This document shows positions 31,000-42,557 of a stretch of 64,000 nucleotides of DNA, one piece after another. The position numbers were made by a program, and so were the translations under genes. The notes under the pieces were generated by a model that searched no databases, had not been told where the DNA came from, and was given only the letters and a program-made list of their open reading frames with translations. How positions within the stretch are numbered: the stretch's first letter is position 1; every line of letters starts with the position of its first letter. The stretch is from Pseudoips prasinana (Eukaryota; Arthropoda; Insecta; Lepidoptera; Nolidae). The stretch lies in NCBI GenBank assembly GCA_951640165.1, contig OX621260.1, forward strand, positions 15,580,001 to 15,644,000, read 5' to 3'.

Positions 31000-31435
31000 T
31001 CTACGCCAACGAACTCAAGTCCAAAGGTTGTAATTACGTATGAGTATATTGTTTACGATAAATGAGACCTAACTATGGTAATTTATTAAAAAATGTTGAT
31101 GAGAACCATACTTTCGCACCACAATACCACATGCCTACGCTATTAATATAGAAAACAAAACGTACACATACTTCTGATACATTTACTTGAAGATTGTTAT
31201 GGATTTAATTTATGAAGTAAAATTGACAGACGGATAACATTACCTAATTTATAATGATAACAAACGCGCTCATAAAAAATATTAAAATTATATTTCGGTA
31301 CAGTTGTTTTGAAACAATAATGTTGTATTTTAATGTATTTAAAACCACAACAAAGATATTAGGTTATGTTGGTTGACATTTAATGACACTTGTTTGACAT
31401 TGACAGTATTTCTTTTTTTAAGAATGCGTTTACCA
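31000..31435. other. Region upstream of COASY, candidate promoter
   Basis: AT-rich. No clear TATA-initiator pair could be assigned. Expected to hold the COASY 5' UTR and promoter if exon 1 is correct. Confidence 0.3.
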
Positions 31436-31439
31436 TGCA

Positions 31440-31510
31440 AAGGGAAAAATAGTTCAGCTTGTATGGATCCCCAGCCACTGTGGTATTAACAGCTTCTCTG
31501 CCACCATGGA
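31440..31510 (+). pseudogene. LINE RNase H fragment
   Basis: A short frame reads VQLVWIPSHCGI, the conserved core of the RNase H domain of R1/I/Jockey-type elements. Nothing flanking continues it. Confidence 0.45.
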
Positions 31511-31594
31511 AAGTAGAAACTTGCACCCAGGGCCAAAACAGTATTTCTTAAATTGCTTGCTGCCTTGACCATGTACTACTAAAGCTTGAGAAGT

Positions 31595-33562
31595 CTACGA
31601 ACACAGCCTTTGTGGGAGTACTAAATACATTTATTACCGACCATTCAATGGTACTACTAAGTATAAGTAAAAAAAAAAAACATACTAACAACCACACCAA
31701 ACCCAAAACTGTCACAGATTTTGACAACGCCTACAAATGTCTTATTCAATCCGATTTGTCATTCTTCAACACATGTGATGACCCTAACGTTAATGCACAT
31801 AAGTTAATATACGCAATTAAGACATCACTATTAGACAACACTAGAATTATAGTGGCTCCTAGCTCTAGGCGCACCCTAAAGCCTTGGATATCTGCAGGGG
31901 CTCTGAGACGTATTCGACTCAGGAACAAAATGCAACTTAAAGTGAGAGATGATCCTTATAACATAATAATAAAAATAACTTATAAACGTTTCAGAACTTT
32001 TTGCACAATTTAATTAAAAAACTTAAAAGACAATACCATAGACAACAAATTTCAGACTCAATAAAAAATCCTAAAACCCTCTGGCAAAATATAAATAACA
32101 TCACTCAATTCAAAACACCTAAATCTTCTAACTTGCAACTCCTTCGTATCGCTCCTAACCCTCTAGATTCGTTAAACCGTGTTAACCAATTTTTTGTTAC
32201 AATAAGCAAATCTCTAGCAGAAGAAATTACAGTGCGTTCCAGTATTCACTCTCCAACTAACAGATATACATACCACACACAAACCCAGACATACTCATTT
32301 GTTCTGTTTGAGACGGATCCGATGGATGTGGATGGCATACTCATGGCTCTCAATTCTGGGTGCGCTCCTGGTTGGGATGGTATCCCCATTAAGTTTATTA
32401 AATTAGGTAGGGATTTTTTAGTCCCCTTAATAAGTCAGCTAACAAATAATTGCTTCAAAGCAGGAACTTTCCCAGATGCTCTGAAGCGTTCTATTGTTAC
32501 GCCTGTGCACAAGGGTGGGGACGGGAGCGATGTCAATAACTACCGACCCATATCGGTGTTAACAGCTATTTCAAAGATAATAGAAAAAATATTAAATAAG
32601 AGACTGATTAACTACTTGAATAAAAATGACATCCTTTCAAGTGCACAATATGGGTTCAGGAAAGGTCTTTCTACTCAGGATGCCGTTACAGCATTGACAT
32701 CAGAGATAGTTACTAAAGTTGATAAAGGGCTTAAAAGCGTAACAGTATTCTTAGTCCTGAAAAAAGCTTTTGACACCGTTTCCGTCCCTATCCTTGTGCA
32801 GAAGCTCGAGGCCGTCGGCATAAGAGGTACAGCTCTCTCCCTCTTCGAAAGCTATCTTAGTGGTAGAACACAACAAGTGAAAATCGGGGATTCGTATAGC
32901 GACGAGGAAGGCACCACTTTTGGCGTCCCGCAGGGGAGCGTTCTTGGCCCGACACTGTTCCTTGTTTACATAAATGACCTTTGTAACCTGCGGAGCAGTG
33001 TCGGGCGGATTTTCTCTGCGGACGACATGGCAGTAGTTTTCTCAGGTGACACATGGGAATCCGTGAAATTAGCTGCAGAAAATGGATTAGCTGCTATAAG
33101 TGGATGGCTGAGGGAAAATCTCCTTACCTTCAACATTCTGAAGACTAGATATATTTGCTTTACACCTAGCATACGATCTCAGCCGGGGGCGGGGTACGGG
33201 ATTCGAATTCATGAGTGCGCCAGACACCACTTCTGTAACTGTCAAACTATCCAAAAGGTTCACTCAACTAAATATTTGGGCGCCGTGTTAGATGAAAGGT
33301 TATCCTGGCATTCACATATCGAAACAACAATGAAACGTATCAGAAAATTAATCTGGATCTTTAAAACTCTTCGACACTTAATGTTTCCCAAACTCCTAAA
33401 TAATATATATATCGCCTTGGTACAATCCGTCATCACGTATTGCATTCCAATCTGGGGGGGAGCCACAAAAATAAAATTTCTAGAACTAGAAAGAGCTCAA
33501 CGGTCTCTTCTAAAGGTGATGTATTTCAAACCGTATAGATACTCTACCGATGATCTACAGGG
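31595..33562 (+). pseudogene. Jockey/CR1-type LINE ORF2, 5' part (split by a DNA transposon)
   Basis: The frame from about 31612 carries the end of the endonuclease domain (TDHSMVLLSI). A frameshift near 32000 leads into the reverse transcriptase: NYRPISVLTAISKIIEKIL, AQYGFRKGLSTQDAV, FGVPQGSVLGPTLFLVYIND and FSADDMAVV (FADD box present). In motif A the sequence is LVLKKAFDTV, so the first catalytic Asp is missing. The frame is cut at about 33560 by an inserted transposon and resumes at 38669. The element is therefore dead by frameshift, active-site loss and insertion. Confidence 0.8.
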
Positions 33563-33674
33563 CAGGGATGTCCGGTGGCAGAATTAGGATTTAAATTTCA
33601 AATTTCTCCGTAACCGTTAAGCGGAGAAGCGGGGTGTCGTCAGCTTCGTCATTCGTGCGGGTTATTTAGTCGCG

Positions 33675-33864
33675 ATGTCGCAGTGGACGGGTGAACAACG
33701 TGCGTTCGCAATCGAAGCGTTTTTCAAAGCCAATGATTCGTGTGCAATTGCTCGTCGAAGATTTTGTTCACGTTACGATATTCGACGGTTACGTGACGCC
33801 CCAAGTGAAAATTTAATTCGATTATGGGTGCGAAGGTTTCGGGCAACAAGTTCAGCAGAAAACA
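33675..33864 (+). pseudogene. DUF4817-type transposase, N-terminal part
   Basis: Begins MSQWTGEQRAFAIEAFFKAN and has a helix-turn-helix-like region ending SENLIRLWVRRFRATSSAEN. It is cut by the long-inverted-repeat element at 33865 and continues after 37666. Confidence 0.75.
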
Positions 33865-34241
33865 GGTGTTGTGCTCTCTAGCCACGCCACCATATATTTT
33901 TTTAATTGGATATAACCCATTTTTATGTACGGCTGACGGTCATGGCGTACATGCATTGTTTGTGAATGTACGACTTTTAATTTAAAAGAAAAAAGTAAAT
34001 TAATGTGGCGTTGCTGCAGAATATTCTCCCTAGCCACGCCACCTGTAATCAGTATTTGTAGATACAATTTCAACTATTTCTCTGAAGTTATATAATGTAC
34101 GAACGCTGTGTATTATGTACACGTGATAAGTATGAAAAAATATGTTAATTCTAAAGATTAATTCTAACCTCACAAATTGTCCCTTACAGTGTATGAAACT
34201 AATATATTTTATCGATTACTTCAGATTGACAGGAAAATTAA

Positions 34242-34577
34242 AATACATATAACTAAACAGATTTCTTAAATATAAGTATTATAACAAATATAATATACTT
34301 AATTCGTGGTATAACAAATTTAAAAAAAAACCTTAAATATAAATGACCCCAATTACTTAGCACTTGTGTTATGGAAATCAGAACCAAGGATGGTACCACA
34401 AACACCCGAGCCATTTAAGAAAATTTGTTTCCCGAATTTACCCGGCCTGGAAACGAACCCGGGACGCACATATTGCACTCTGCCCAAATGCCTGTACCAC
34501 TGCGCCATTGATTGGTATTTTACCATATTACAATTTGTACATAAATAGAAAATCCTTACATCAACGTGTGATTCATT
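34242..34577. other. Interior of long-inverted-repeat element
   Basis: Mostly AT-rich. The segment 34430-34510 (CCCGGCCTGGAAACGAACCCGGGAC) is a tRNA-like SINE head on the minus strand. Confidence 0.4.
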
Positions 34578-34775
34578 GCTAACTAGCTGCGCCCCGCAGT
34601 GTTACCCCCGCAAATCCCGATACCGTGGGAATATCGGGATAAAAAGTATCTTAATCCAGGTCTTAAGCTATCTACATACCAAGTTTCATCGCAATTGGCC
34701 CAGTACTTTTTGAGCCAATTCGTTACAAACATACTTGCATACAAATCTTTACTTTTTAGATTAGTATAGATATGG
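34578..34775 (-). mobile_element. Helitron-like element
   Basis: Plus strand starts AACTAGCTGCGCCCCGCAGTG and ends CTTTTTAGATTAGTATAGA, the inverse of the standard ends. Confidence 0.7.
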
Positions 34776-35759
34776 ATAGAGAAGATGTAAGTCACTTGAC
34801 ATTGTAAGAGTGAATCATAGGAAAACTACTACTTTTCCTTCAGTGCATTATTTTTAAATGGTATACTATTTATTTAATGATGTTATTTTATATTGAAACG
34901 TTTTTTAAGTTTTGAAGCGCATTGTAGCAAAAGGAAAAAAAAAATTACGAATACGAAAAAATATTACGAATTGTGAGTTCAAGGAAATCTAGAAGTGATT
35001 GATTGCGGTTGTAATGTATCTTTTGTGATAGAAAAAAATCAATATTTTTTTATTTTTCAATATTTTACAAATTCAAAAATCAATACTTATTTATCCAAGT
35101 ACCTACGTACTTAATAAGTTTTATAATAATTAATTATAAAAAAATAACTAAGTTTTTTTCTTTAATTATTGATTTATATATAATACCATAATAATATGGG
35201 TGCCGCCAGCGCGCACTAACCTGCTGCAGAAGGCACCCCTGACACGGGCGCTGCACGCGGTCAACGTGGTGTCCCAACATACTGATATATTTGAGTGTAC
35301 TCTGAGTGAATTCACACGGGCAGCTTATTATGTAACAACACTATTGAATTAGGTGTAACCTGTAAAGATAGTTGTTGGTTGTTAATAAATAAATAAAATA
35401 AATAAAAAAATTATGAACTGCCCTACATGTAAACTCTTTAAATTACTTATATTGAATTAAAAGTATAGGTCGAGCTTAAGGCGCCGTTAGTCGGTTTCTT
35501 TTCATTGAGCTCCCATAGTATAGAAGTCTTTCTACGTTTGCATTCTGGAATGTAATTGCAAATATTTATTGAGAAATATGCATTAACTCTGGTAATCGTG
35601 AGTTAGCCTTGTCTTGAAAAAATCTAGATCTGCATGTTCATCGAATAATTTCACATCATCGATGTGTAGGTACTCCTTTTCCATTCTGAAAGTGAATTGA
35701 TAAAGCAATCTGGTTAAAGTCGAAATTGCGCAGTGCTTCTTAGTGCCGTTTATAGCCTT
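34776..35759. other. AT-rich interior with a short GC-rich relic
   Basis: The segment 35200-35280 is GC-rich (GTGCCGCCAGCGCGCACTAAC, CGGGCGCTGCACGCGGTCAACG) and looks like a captured coding scrap; no frame could be assigned to a family. Confidence 0.35.
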
Positions 35760-36295
35760 TTTTTTCGCGGGGTGGACATTCATGTCCTCCTCCTTGGGGA
35801 GAGGGGTCTGTTGGACTCCTACTGACTAAGAACCACCCCGGTGTTCCATCTCACACCTGCGCCGGGGGTCACGGGACCTTACGATACTTCCGCAACACCC
35901 GGCTGGTGCCACCCGTCACCACGGGCCTCCTCATATCAGCGGGGACAGTGAGGTGTTAAACTCTCCCCGCAACGTCTACGAGGGGCGCGCGTTAGGGGCC
36001 GTCACGAGGTAGGGCACAGCGTTCATTAGCTTACAGAGCAGTCCGACTGGGAGAGTATACTCCACCTTACAGAAGACATACCTTAATAATAACATTAATA
36101 ACTTAATGTTGTGTTTCTGCGTGTGATTAAGGTCGCCAGAGCTCATCGGGGTGGGGGTAAGGGTCAGCAACACTTGTTTGGTGACTCTCTTTAAAGGCCG
36201 GTAACATACCCGTGACTCCTCTGGTGTTGCGAGTGTCGGCGGAGAGAGGGCGGCGGTGATCACTTACCATCAGGTGACCCGCATGATATATAAAA
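35760..36295 (-). repeat. Dispersed repeat, inverted copy of the 17700 family
   Basis: Minus strand GTAAGTGATCACCGCCGCCC, GTGTTGCTGACCCTTACCCC. The adjacent 35765-35985 segment (CACCCCGGTGTTCCATCTCAC) appears only here. Confidence 0.65.
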
Positions 36296-36299
36296 AAAA

Positions 36300-36632
36300 A
36301 ACGCCGCGGCGCCGCCTCGGGTCCGGATGTGTGGGGGGCGATGGATGCCCCCAAGTGGACCCATTTAGGGGGCCGGAAGAGGGCGCTGTACGCCCGCCAC
36401 CGAAGCCCGGTGCGTCAGATGCGGGCCGGGTGAGTGGATGTGATCTCTCTCTTCCTTTCCGCTGCCTCCTTCCGCGAGATAACTTCGCGGCGCCGCCTCG
36501 GGTCCGGATGTGTGGGGGGCGATGGATGCGCGGCGCCGCCTCGGGTCCGGATGTGTGGGGGGCGATGGATGCCCCCAAGTGGACCCATTTAGAGGGCCGG
36601 AAGAGGGCGCTGTACGCCCGCCACCGAAGCCC
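36300..36632. repeat. GC-rich tandem repeat (two full units and one partial)
   Basis: GGCGCCGCCTCGGGTCCGGATG recurs near 36306, 36489 and 36531; two units continue through GAAGAGGGCGCTGTACGCCCG. The long ORFs on both strands here come from the high GC content. Confidence 0.8.
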
Positions 36633-36824
36633 GGGCGGCAAGTTCAGATGGCGGCAAATTCAGCCTTGACAGACGAATGGATAATTCATCATTTAATTAA
36701 CCTTGACCACAGAATATGTACAAAATTAACATTTTGTACATATTCTGTGGTCAAGGTTAATTAAATGATGAATTATCCATTCGTCTGTCAAAGCTGAATT
36801 TGCCGCCATCTGAACTTGCCGCCC
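36633..36824. repeat. 94-bp-arm foldback element
   Basis: Arms 36633-36726 and 36731-36824 are inverted with about one mismatch, around a 4-bp loop TAAC. Ends GGGCGGCAAGTTCAGATGGC. Confidence 0.9.
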
Positions 36825-36899
36825 GGGGCGTGAGCCCCGGCTTGCCCCAACCCCCCTAGATCCGGGCCTGGGGAAAGGCACTAACGACGTGACTAAAAA

Positions 36900-37205
36900 T
36901 AATAAAATAAAATAACTGTTTTAAAATACCAACCACTGACTTCAAAAACGAACTAAAAAGTATACCTACTCGTAAAATAATTTCGGGAATCCGGTATACC
37001 TAACTAAATTATTACATTTAAAGTTGGTGCTAGCAATTGTGGGAAACGACTAGGTATTCGTAATTAATAGCACCAACTTCAAATGTAATAATTTAGTGTA
37101 GTTAGGTTAGGTATACTGTATTCCTGAAATTATTTTATACTTTTTAGTTAGATTTTAAAGTCGGTGGTTTGTTTTTTAAAACAGATATTTTATTTTAAAT
37201 TATTA
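36900..37205. repeat. Second large foldback element, arms ~130 bp, diverged
   Basis: Left arm to 37032 (GTTGGTGCTA), right arm from 37068 (TAGCACCAAC). Arms include GTATACCTAACTAAATTATTAC and its near inverse. Confidence 0.8.
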
Positions 37206-37666
37206 TAAAGGTAAAATATTTTGTAACCATTGTTATACCACAGATTTATAATAAATGACTTCAATTTATGATATTAGTTTCATTTTTTATTAATTTTCCT
37301 GTCAATCTGAAGTAATCGCTAAAATATATTAGTTTAATACACTTTAAGGGATAATTTGTGAGGTTAGAATTAATCTTTAGAATTAACATATTTTTACATA
37401 CTTATCATGTGTACATAATACACAGCGTTCGTACATTATATAACTTCAGAGAAATAGTTGAAATTGTATCTACAAATACTGATTACAGGTGGCGTGGCTA
37501 GGGAGAATATTATGCAGCAACGCCACATTAATTTACTTTTTTCTTTTAAATTAAAAGTCGTACATCCACAAACAATGCATGTACGCCATGACCGTCAGCC
37601 GTACATAAAAATGGGTTATATCCAATTAAAAAAATATAAGGTGGCGTGGCTAGAGAGCACAACACC

Positions 37667-38589
37667 AGCCCACGACCGGGGCCCAGCCGGACGTCAAGAA
37701 CAAATGAAAATATTGAACTCGTCGCGTCCAGTTTGCGCGATAGTTCGCAAGAGAGCGGCTGCCTTGGGGCTTCCAAAAACTATAGTGCACGAGATATTGA
37801 AGAAAGATCTTAAATTTCATCCATTTAAAATTCAAATAGTGCAAGCGCTTAAGCCTAATGATTTCAATATGCGCAAAAATTTATGTGAGACAATGTTGGA
37901 GCGATTTCGCACAGTGAATATTATTTTCTGGAGTGATGAAGCCCATTTTCATTTAAATGGAAGTGTAAATAAACAGAATTGTCATTATTGGTCCCCTAAA
38001 GGACAAACAAAACCCCAGCTTAAAACATCAAAAGCCACTTCACAGTCCCAAAGTGACGGTTTGGTGTGCATTATCAAGCAGGGGAATAATTGGACCCTAT
38101 TTTTTTGAAAATCGTCAAGGGCAAGCAATTTCTGTGGACGGTGTTGCTTATCGGCGAATGCTGAACGAATATTTTTTTCCAACATTGAGAGAACATCCTG
38201 CCTTCACTTCGCAGACATGGTTTCAGCAAGATGGCGCTACGCCTCACACTGCTAGGGAGACTATGGCGCTACTTCGTGATTTCTTCCCTAACAAAATGAT
38301 AAGCCGTTTCGGTGACATCCCCTGGTCACCCAGGTCTCCGGATCTTACCCCCATGGACTTTTTTCTGTGGGGGTATCTTAAAAGTAAAGTGTATGAAACA
38401 AGCCCGGAGACTATCTCAGCATTAAAAGAAAATATCGTTCGCGAAGTTCATGGCATCCCGGCCGCACTTCTCCAGCGAGTGGCAAGGAATACTGAAGCCA
38501 GATTCCAAGAATGTGTCCGACGTAACGGCCAACATTTAGACGACATAATTTTTAAGAAATACAACCCGCATTTGTCTATTTTAAAATGA
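37667..38589 (+). pseudogene. DUF4817-type transposase, C-terminal DDE part
   Basis: After the inserted element the frame resumes (AHDRGPAGRQEQMKILNSSR). Catalytic motifs of the Tc1/mariner superfamily: IIFWSDEAHFHLNG (first D), TWFQQDGATPHTARETM (second D), SPRSPDLTPMDFFLWGYLK (third D). A frameshift near 38045 separates the first D from the other two. The stop is at 38587-38589. The gene is inactive through insertion and frameshift. Confidence 0.8.
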
Positions 38590-38668
38590 TTAGAAATATA
38601 AATGTATATATTTTGTAGTTTTTTTGTTATTTACATTTTAAATCCAAATTCTTCCACCGGACACCCTG

Positions 38669-39011
38669 TTTATAAAATCAGCGACTTACTTACAATTCGA
38701 AAATTATACTATCTAAACATTTCTCTGTATTTGCATCAGACATTACCCTTTAACCCTGATCATTTAAATAAACGGCGAAATGATAAAGTGGCCCAACCCC
38801 TAGCGGTACAGACATCTTTTGCAAGAAGGCAATACGCAGTACAATCTGCTTTCATTTATAATATAATAAACAGAAAGATAAATATATATCCCAGATTACT
38901 TCGCGATAGTAAAAAAAGTATAACTGAATGGCTTAAACACTTACCTATGAGCAAACTGAAGACATCTTGGCAAGAATTAACTAAAATTGCTTGCTCGCAC
39001 AGCCCTCACAG

Positions 39012-39059
<48 letters not shown>

Positions 39060-39350
39060 TACACTCATACACGTATGTGTATGAGTGTATTTGTGTAGGT
39101 AACAACGTACCTAGGACTAGATAATAAGATACTGACCTTTGTATTTGTAATTGCTTTGTGTCCTTTTAAATACCTTCTATATTTAAGTACATAGTTTCTT
39201 ACTGTTATTGTTTGTCTCGACACTTTGTAACTAGCAACTAAGGGGAGAAGCGAGGTAGCCCCAACACAAGTATTTTTTAACTTACTGGGGCTGCCTCAAT
39301 TTATGTATAAGAATCATTTTTGAGACACAATAAACATTTTTTATTTTTAT
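38669..39350 (+). pseudogene. LINE ORF2 C-terminus and 3' UTR (resumes after the transposon)
   Basis: The frame continues with KISDLLTIRKLYYLNISLYL, QTSFARRQYAVQSAFIYNII and WLKHLPMSKLK. It ends in the CA repeat at 39016. The 3' UTR has GAGGTAGCCCCAACACAAG and its near inverse CTTACTGGGGCTGCCTC, and an AATAAA-rich end near 39330. Confidence 0.7.
39016..39090. repeat. (CA)n microsatellite with palindromic edge
   Basis: About 20 CA units, then AATACACTCATACACGTATGTGTATGAGTGTATT, a palindrome at about 39057-39095. Confidence 0.85.
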
Positions 39351-39618
39351 AAATTGACTTTAAAAGTGATTGGTTAGGATTATTATTATATTTATTTAAT
39401 ATATTTAGGTATTTTACTGTATTTTGAACGAGGTGAAAAACTGCACCGCACCGGTGCTTGCTTGACACTGGGAATGGAATGGACAATCCCAGTGCCGAAC
39501 AGCGCACGGGTGCGTTGTCAGTTTTTGTCATGGTTTATAGTTTATTAGGAATAAAACACAGTTATTTGTTATATAAATCAAATATAATAAAAACACGATG
39601 CCAACAGCGCACTGAGTG

Positions 39619-40564
39619 TGTAACGTTGTATTTCTATTCAACGCTCCTTAGTTCATTTTAGTATTAATTCTCCGCCGCTTTAAACCAGTTTGGTAGCCGC
39701 CGTGCGTTCGCTAAGCAGACGGTGGGGATTTAGCGAACGTTGGGAGGTCAGACTCAGATTGCACTCATTGCGATAGCACGTACGCACTCACTTAAAAAGA
39801 AACGTTATATTTTTCTTAGTCGCGTCGTGTAACATCTTCAAGTTGAAGTGAATCTTCATTCACAAATAGTTACTAGTTTAACAAGTTAATTTCAATCAGT
39901 GTTAACCCCATATTGGGTAAGTGTTGATTATTATTTAGTTCTCACTCAAGTAGGGTATTGTAACGTGTACCGGCCACCTTTATTTGACCTTGTGGCAAAT
40001 ACCACGTCAACTTCATATTGTGCCTTATGCCTACACTAAATTTATTTTATGTGCGGTGCTTCACACCATCGTTCTATAACATTTTTATAACAAACTTAAA
40101 TTTGTAAACTCCGCTTCTGCCTGTGACATTTGCACACATTCGCCATATGCGTAATTAGTACTCCCGCTTCCTCATCACCATTACGCGGTCACAGACAGGA
40201 GAGGTTTTATTTAAAAGAATATTTTATTTAGTGGACGTAAATTCCAAAGTTCGGCCTACGAGGGTCCAAAGTACGAATTGCAACTGTACCTCAACATCCG
40301 TCACCGTTAGCGACGAAGCCACACTTCAGACCAGCCCAATCCCTGTGGGTCATCCTCCGGCCTGCGTAATCCTCCTGGAACTCCGCGACATCTCCGTTAG
40401 CGACGAAGCCAGCCAGGAGAGTACTTGGCGCGCCTACCTCCATAGGGCATAATAAATGACGGGTTTATAACCCATGACCATTAATTCTTTTTAATAAATT
40501 TGTAAGTGGTGAGCGTGAACCGTTTAATTATTTGTTTCTTTTAAACCACACCTCATACGCTTCA
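39619..40564 (+). repeat. 5' LTR (946 bp)
   Basis: TGTAACGTTG ... CGCTTCA. Contains CCGTTAGCGACGAAGCCA twice (near 40305 and 40393). Confidence 0.9.
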
Positions 40565-40565
40565 C

Positions 40566-40582
40566 TGGCGCCCATAACGTGG
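40566..40582 (+). other. Primer-binding site of the LTR element
   Basis: TGGCGCCCATAACGTGG starts 1 bp after the 5' LTR; TGG is the complement of a tRNA CCA end. The tRNA species is not assigned. Confidence 0.65.
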
Positions 40583-40779
40583 TTTTTCTGGTCAATTTTT
40601 ATGTTTTTATGGAGGTAGTGTAGTAGCATTGGTGTTTGTGTGCTTTGTATTTTTGTTTTTGTGAAACGTTTTTATTTTTTTTTGGTTGATAGTAACTAAC
40701 GTGTACGTAAAAATAAAATCTAGTGACCTACTTTACCGTAACATTTTATATATTGTTCTACATAAATATATTTTATAGC

Positions 40780-40980
40780 CGTGTGGTTCCGGCATCGATA
40801 GGGTAGACGAATAGGACCACCCCCATACTATTCCGTGGGTGTCGTAAAAGGCGACTAAGGGATACACCAGGTAGTCGAGCATCAGCGCTACCTACTTATG
40901 TATATTATATACCATCTAAGCTTGGAACAGGCCTTTGTCCAGCAGTGGGCAAAACCTGGCTGATGATGTACATAATTTTT
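40780..40980 (+). repeat. SINE-like insertion inside the LTR element
   Basis: GCCGTGTGGTTCCGGCATCG, GGCGACTAAGGGATACACCAG, then AGGCCTTTGTCCAGCAGTGGGC, a common lepidopteran short repeat type. Confidence 0.6.
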
Positions 40981-41039
40981 TTTGTTTTTTTTTTGTTGTA
41001 ATTTCGATACCTTAAGTAATTAACTAACTGGTTTATTAC

Positions 41040-41665
41040 CAACATTAAAAATAAAGAAAGTACAGTCAGAAACATAATTTTCTAGACACGGTAATTTTTT
41101 AATTGTTCTTTTTTTATACTTTACTTATTGATGTATTATCAACAATATAACTAAAGTACAGTCAGAAACATAATTTTCTGTACTCGATATTTTTATATTG
41201 TTCTTTTTTTTAAACTTCACTTATTGATGTATTATCAACAATATAACTAAAGTACAGTCAGAAACATAATTTTCTGTACTCGTTAATTTAAATTGTTCTT
41301 TATTAATACATTCACTTATTGATGTATTATCAACAATATAACTAAAGTACAGTCAGAAACATAATTTTCTGTACTCGTTATTTTTATATTGTTCTTTTTT
41401 AATGCATCACTTATTGCTGTATTATCAACAATATAACTAAAGTACAGTCAGAAACATAGTTTTCTAGACAAGTTATTTTACATTGCTTTTTTTAGTTTTA
41501 ACACATCACTTACTGATGCATTATCAAAATTTATAACTACAGTACAGTCAGAAACATAATTTTCTATACTCGTTATTTTTCCATTTTTTTTTTCTTTAAT
41601 ATATCACTTACTGATGTATTATCGACATTTGTAACTACGGTACAGTCAGCACCATAACTTATTTT
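41040..41665 (+). repeat. Seven tandem ~96-bp units, each with a hairpin
   Basis: GTACAGTCAG starts at 41060, 41156, 41252, 41347, 41442, 41542 and 41640. In the central units AGTACAG ... AGAAA and TTTCTGTACT pair. Confidence 0.9.
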
Positions 41666-41973
41666 GTGTATATGTACTTGTATTTTATATATAAAATTGT
41701 TTTGGTATTTGCCTACACGTTAGTTGCAGTTTTGTTTTTCTTTGTTTTATTGCATTTTATTTTTGGTTGCAATTTCTTTTTCAGCTTTTTATTCATACAT
41801 TTTTATGTTTAAGTGAAAAAACAACCAGAACGTTAGTAGTTTAATTTAAAAATTGTAACAGACGGAGTATTTTCAGTAACGTAATTGTCAGTTCTCTTGT
41901 AATTGATCAACACTTACCCAGATTTTGTATTTTTTCTTATAACAATTTTTTTTTAAATTTTTTTATAATTATA

Positions 41974-42255
41974 ATGGCTTATCTGGTGAATTTAGATCAT
42001 AATGCGTTAAAGTGGTTTATTTCATTGAAAAATCTTACTGGTCGGTTAGCAAGCTGGGGTGTCCGATTATCAGCCTTTAATTTTGTTATTAAACATTGCC
42101 GAGGCGTAGATAACGTAATCCCAGACGCGCTCTCTAGAATCGTTCCAGTTTGTGCCATCAGGACTTCCAACTCTTATTTGGACACTAAAGACTGCTGGTA
42201 CAATAACATTTTCAATGACTGTCTAAATGACGCTTCTAAATTCCCGAGCTTCTAA
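41974..42255 (+). pseudogene. Gypsy RNase H C-terminal remnant
   Basis: LDHNALKWFISLKNLTGRL, WGVRLSAFNFVIKHCRG, NVIPDALSR: the standard end of the Ty3/gypsy RNase H domain and connection region. The frame starts abruptly, with AT-rich DNA upstream in place of the reverse transcriptase, and stops at 42253. Confidence 0.85.
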
Positions 42256-42557
42256 ATAGCCAAGAAGTAGATTTTCTTTTTCTTTCTTTTCACAACTTAA
42301 ATATTCCTTTCGCTCTACTTCCACCCTTTACTAGAACAACTATTTGAAGGTATCACGTTAAATCCAACGAGTTACCTACCATTTATGTATGTAAGCGACA
42401 GTTATTTTAGTCCTAAGAACAATAACTGGTGCTGGTTTTATGATTGCGTGAGGTATGATAGATGATTATGTAAGAGTAAACAAGTAGTTCCACAGAGTTC
42501 TAATGCGGATTTTACGATTTTAGATGCGGTAAAATCCTTGACTGAGCGCGGGGGTAT

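Larger units (their letters stand above)
33865..37666. mobile_element. 3.8-kb element with 377-bp terminal inverted repeats
   Basis: Left arm 33865-34241 and right arm 37290-37666 are near-identical inverted copies. Both begin GGTGTTGTGCTCTCTAGCCA. Each arm carries CTAGCCACGCCACC twice (tip and about 150 bp in), in direct orientation. No transposase is seen inside. The interior is filled with other repeats (Helitron-like, hairpins, GC-rich tandem repeat). The superfamily is not known; foldback-like by structure. Confidence 0.8.
33563..38668 (+). mobile_element. Mariner-like DNA transposon with DUF4817-type transposase, inserted in the LINE
   Basis: Inverted ends: CAGGGATGTCCGGTGGCAGAATT at the left; the right end is its inverse (AATTCTTCCACCGGACACCCTG), with a few differences. 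LINE coding sequence stops at the left end and resumes at the right end. The left edge has a partial duplication of CAGGG. The transposase inside is split by another element at 33865-37666. Confidence 0.75.

Noticed and set aside
32857..33466. Minus-strand ORFs of 65-68 codons
   Set aside because: Antisense shadows of the LINE reverse transcriptase.
35200..35280. Host exon in the GC-rich island
   Set aside because: No flanking splice sites with a consistent frame and no recognisable protein.
36256..36764. Long overlapping ORFs on both strands (137, 123 and 84 codons)
   Set aside because: They lie in a GC-rich tandem repeat where stops are rare on any frame, and their protein text simply repeats with the DNA unit.
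38602..39084. 160-codon ORF with a His/Thr repeat tail as a host gene
   Set aside because: Its first part is transposon and LINE sequence and its tail is the translated CA microsatellite.
40231..40452. 73-codon ORF in the 5' LTR, repeated at 43170-43391
   Set aside because: It is within an LTR, begins at a GTG rather than an ATG, and its duplication is explained by the LTR pair.
41040..41665. CRISPR-like array
   Set aside because: Units repeat almost entirely with no unique spacers, and the host is an insect.
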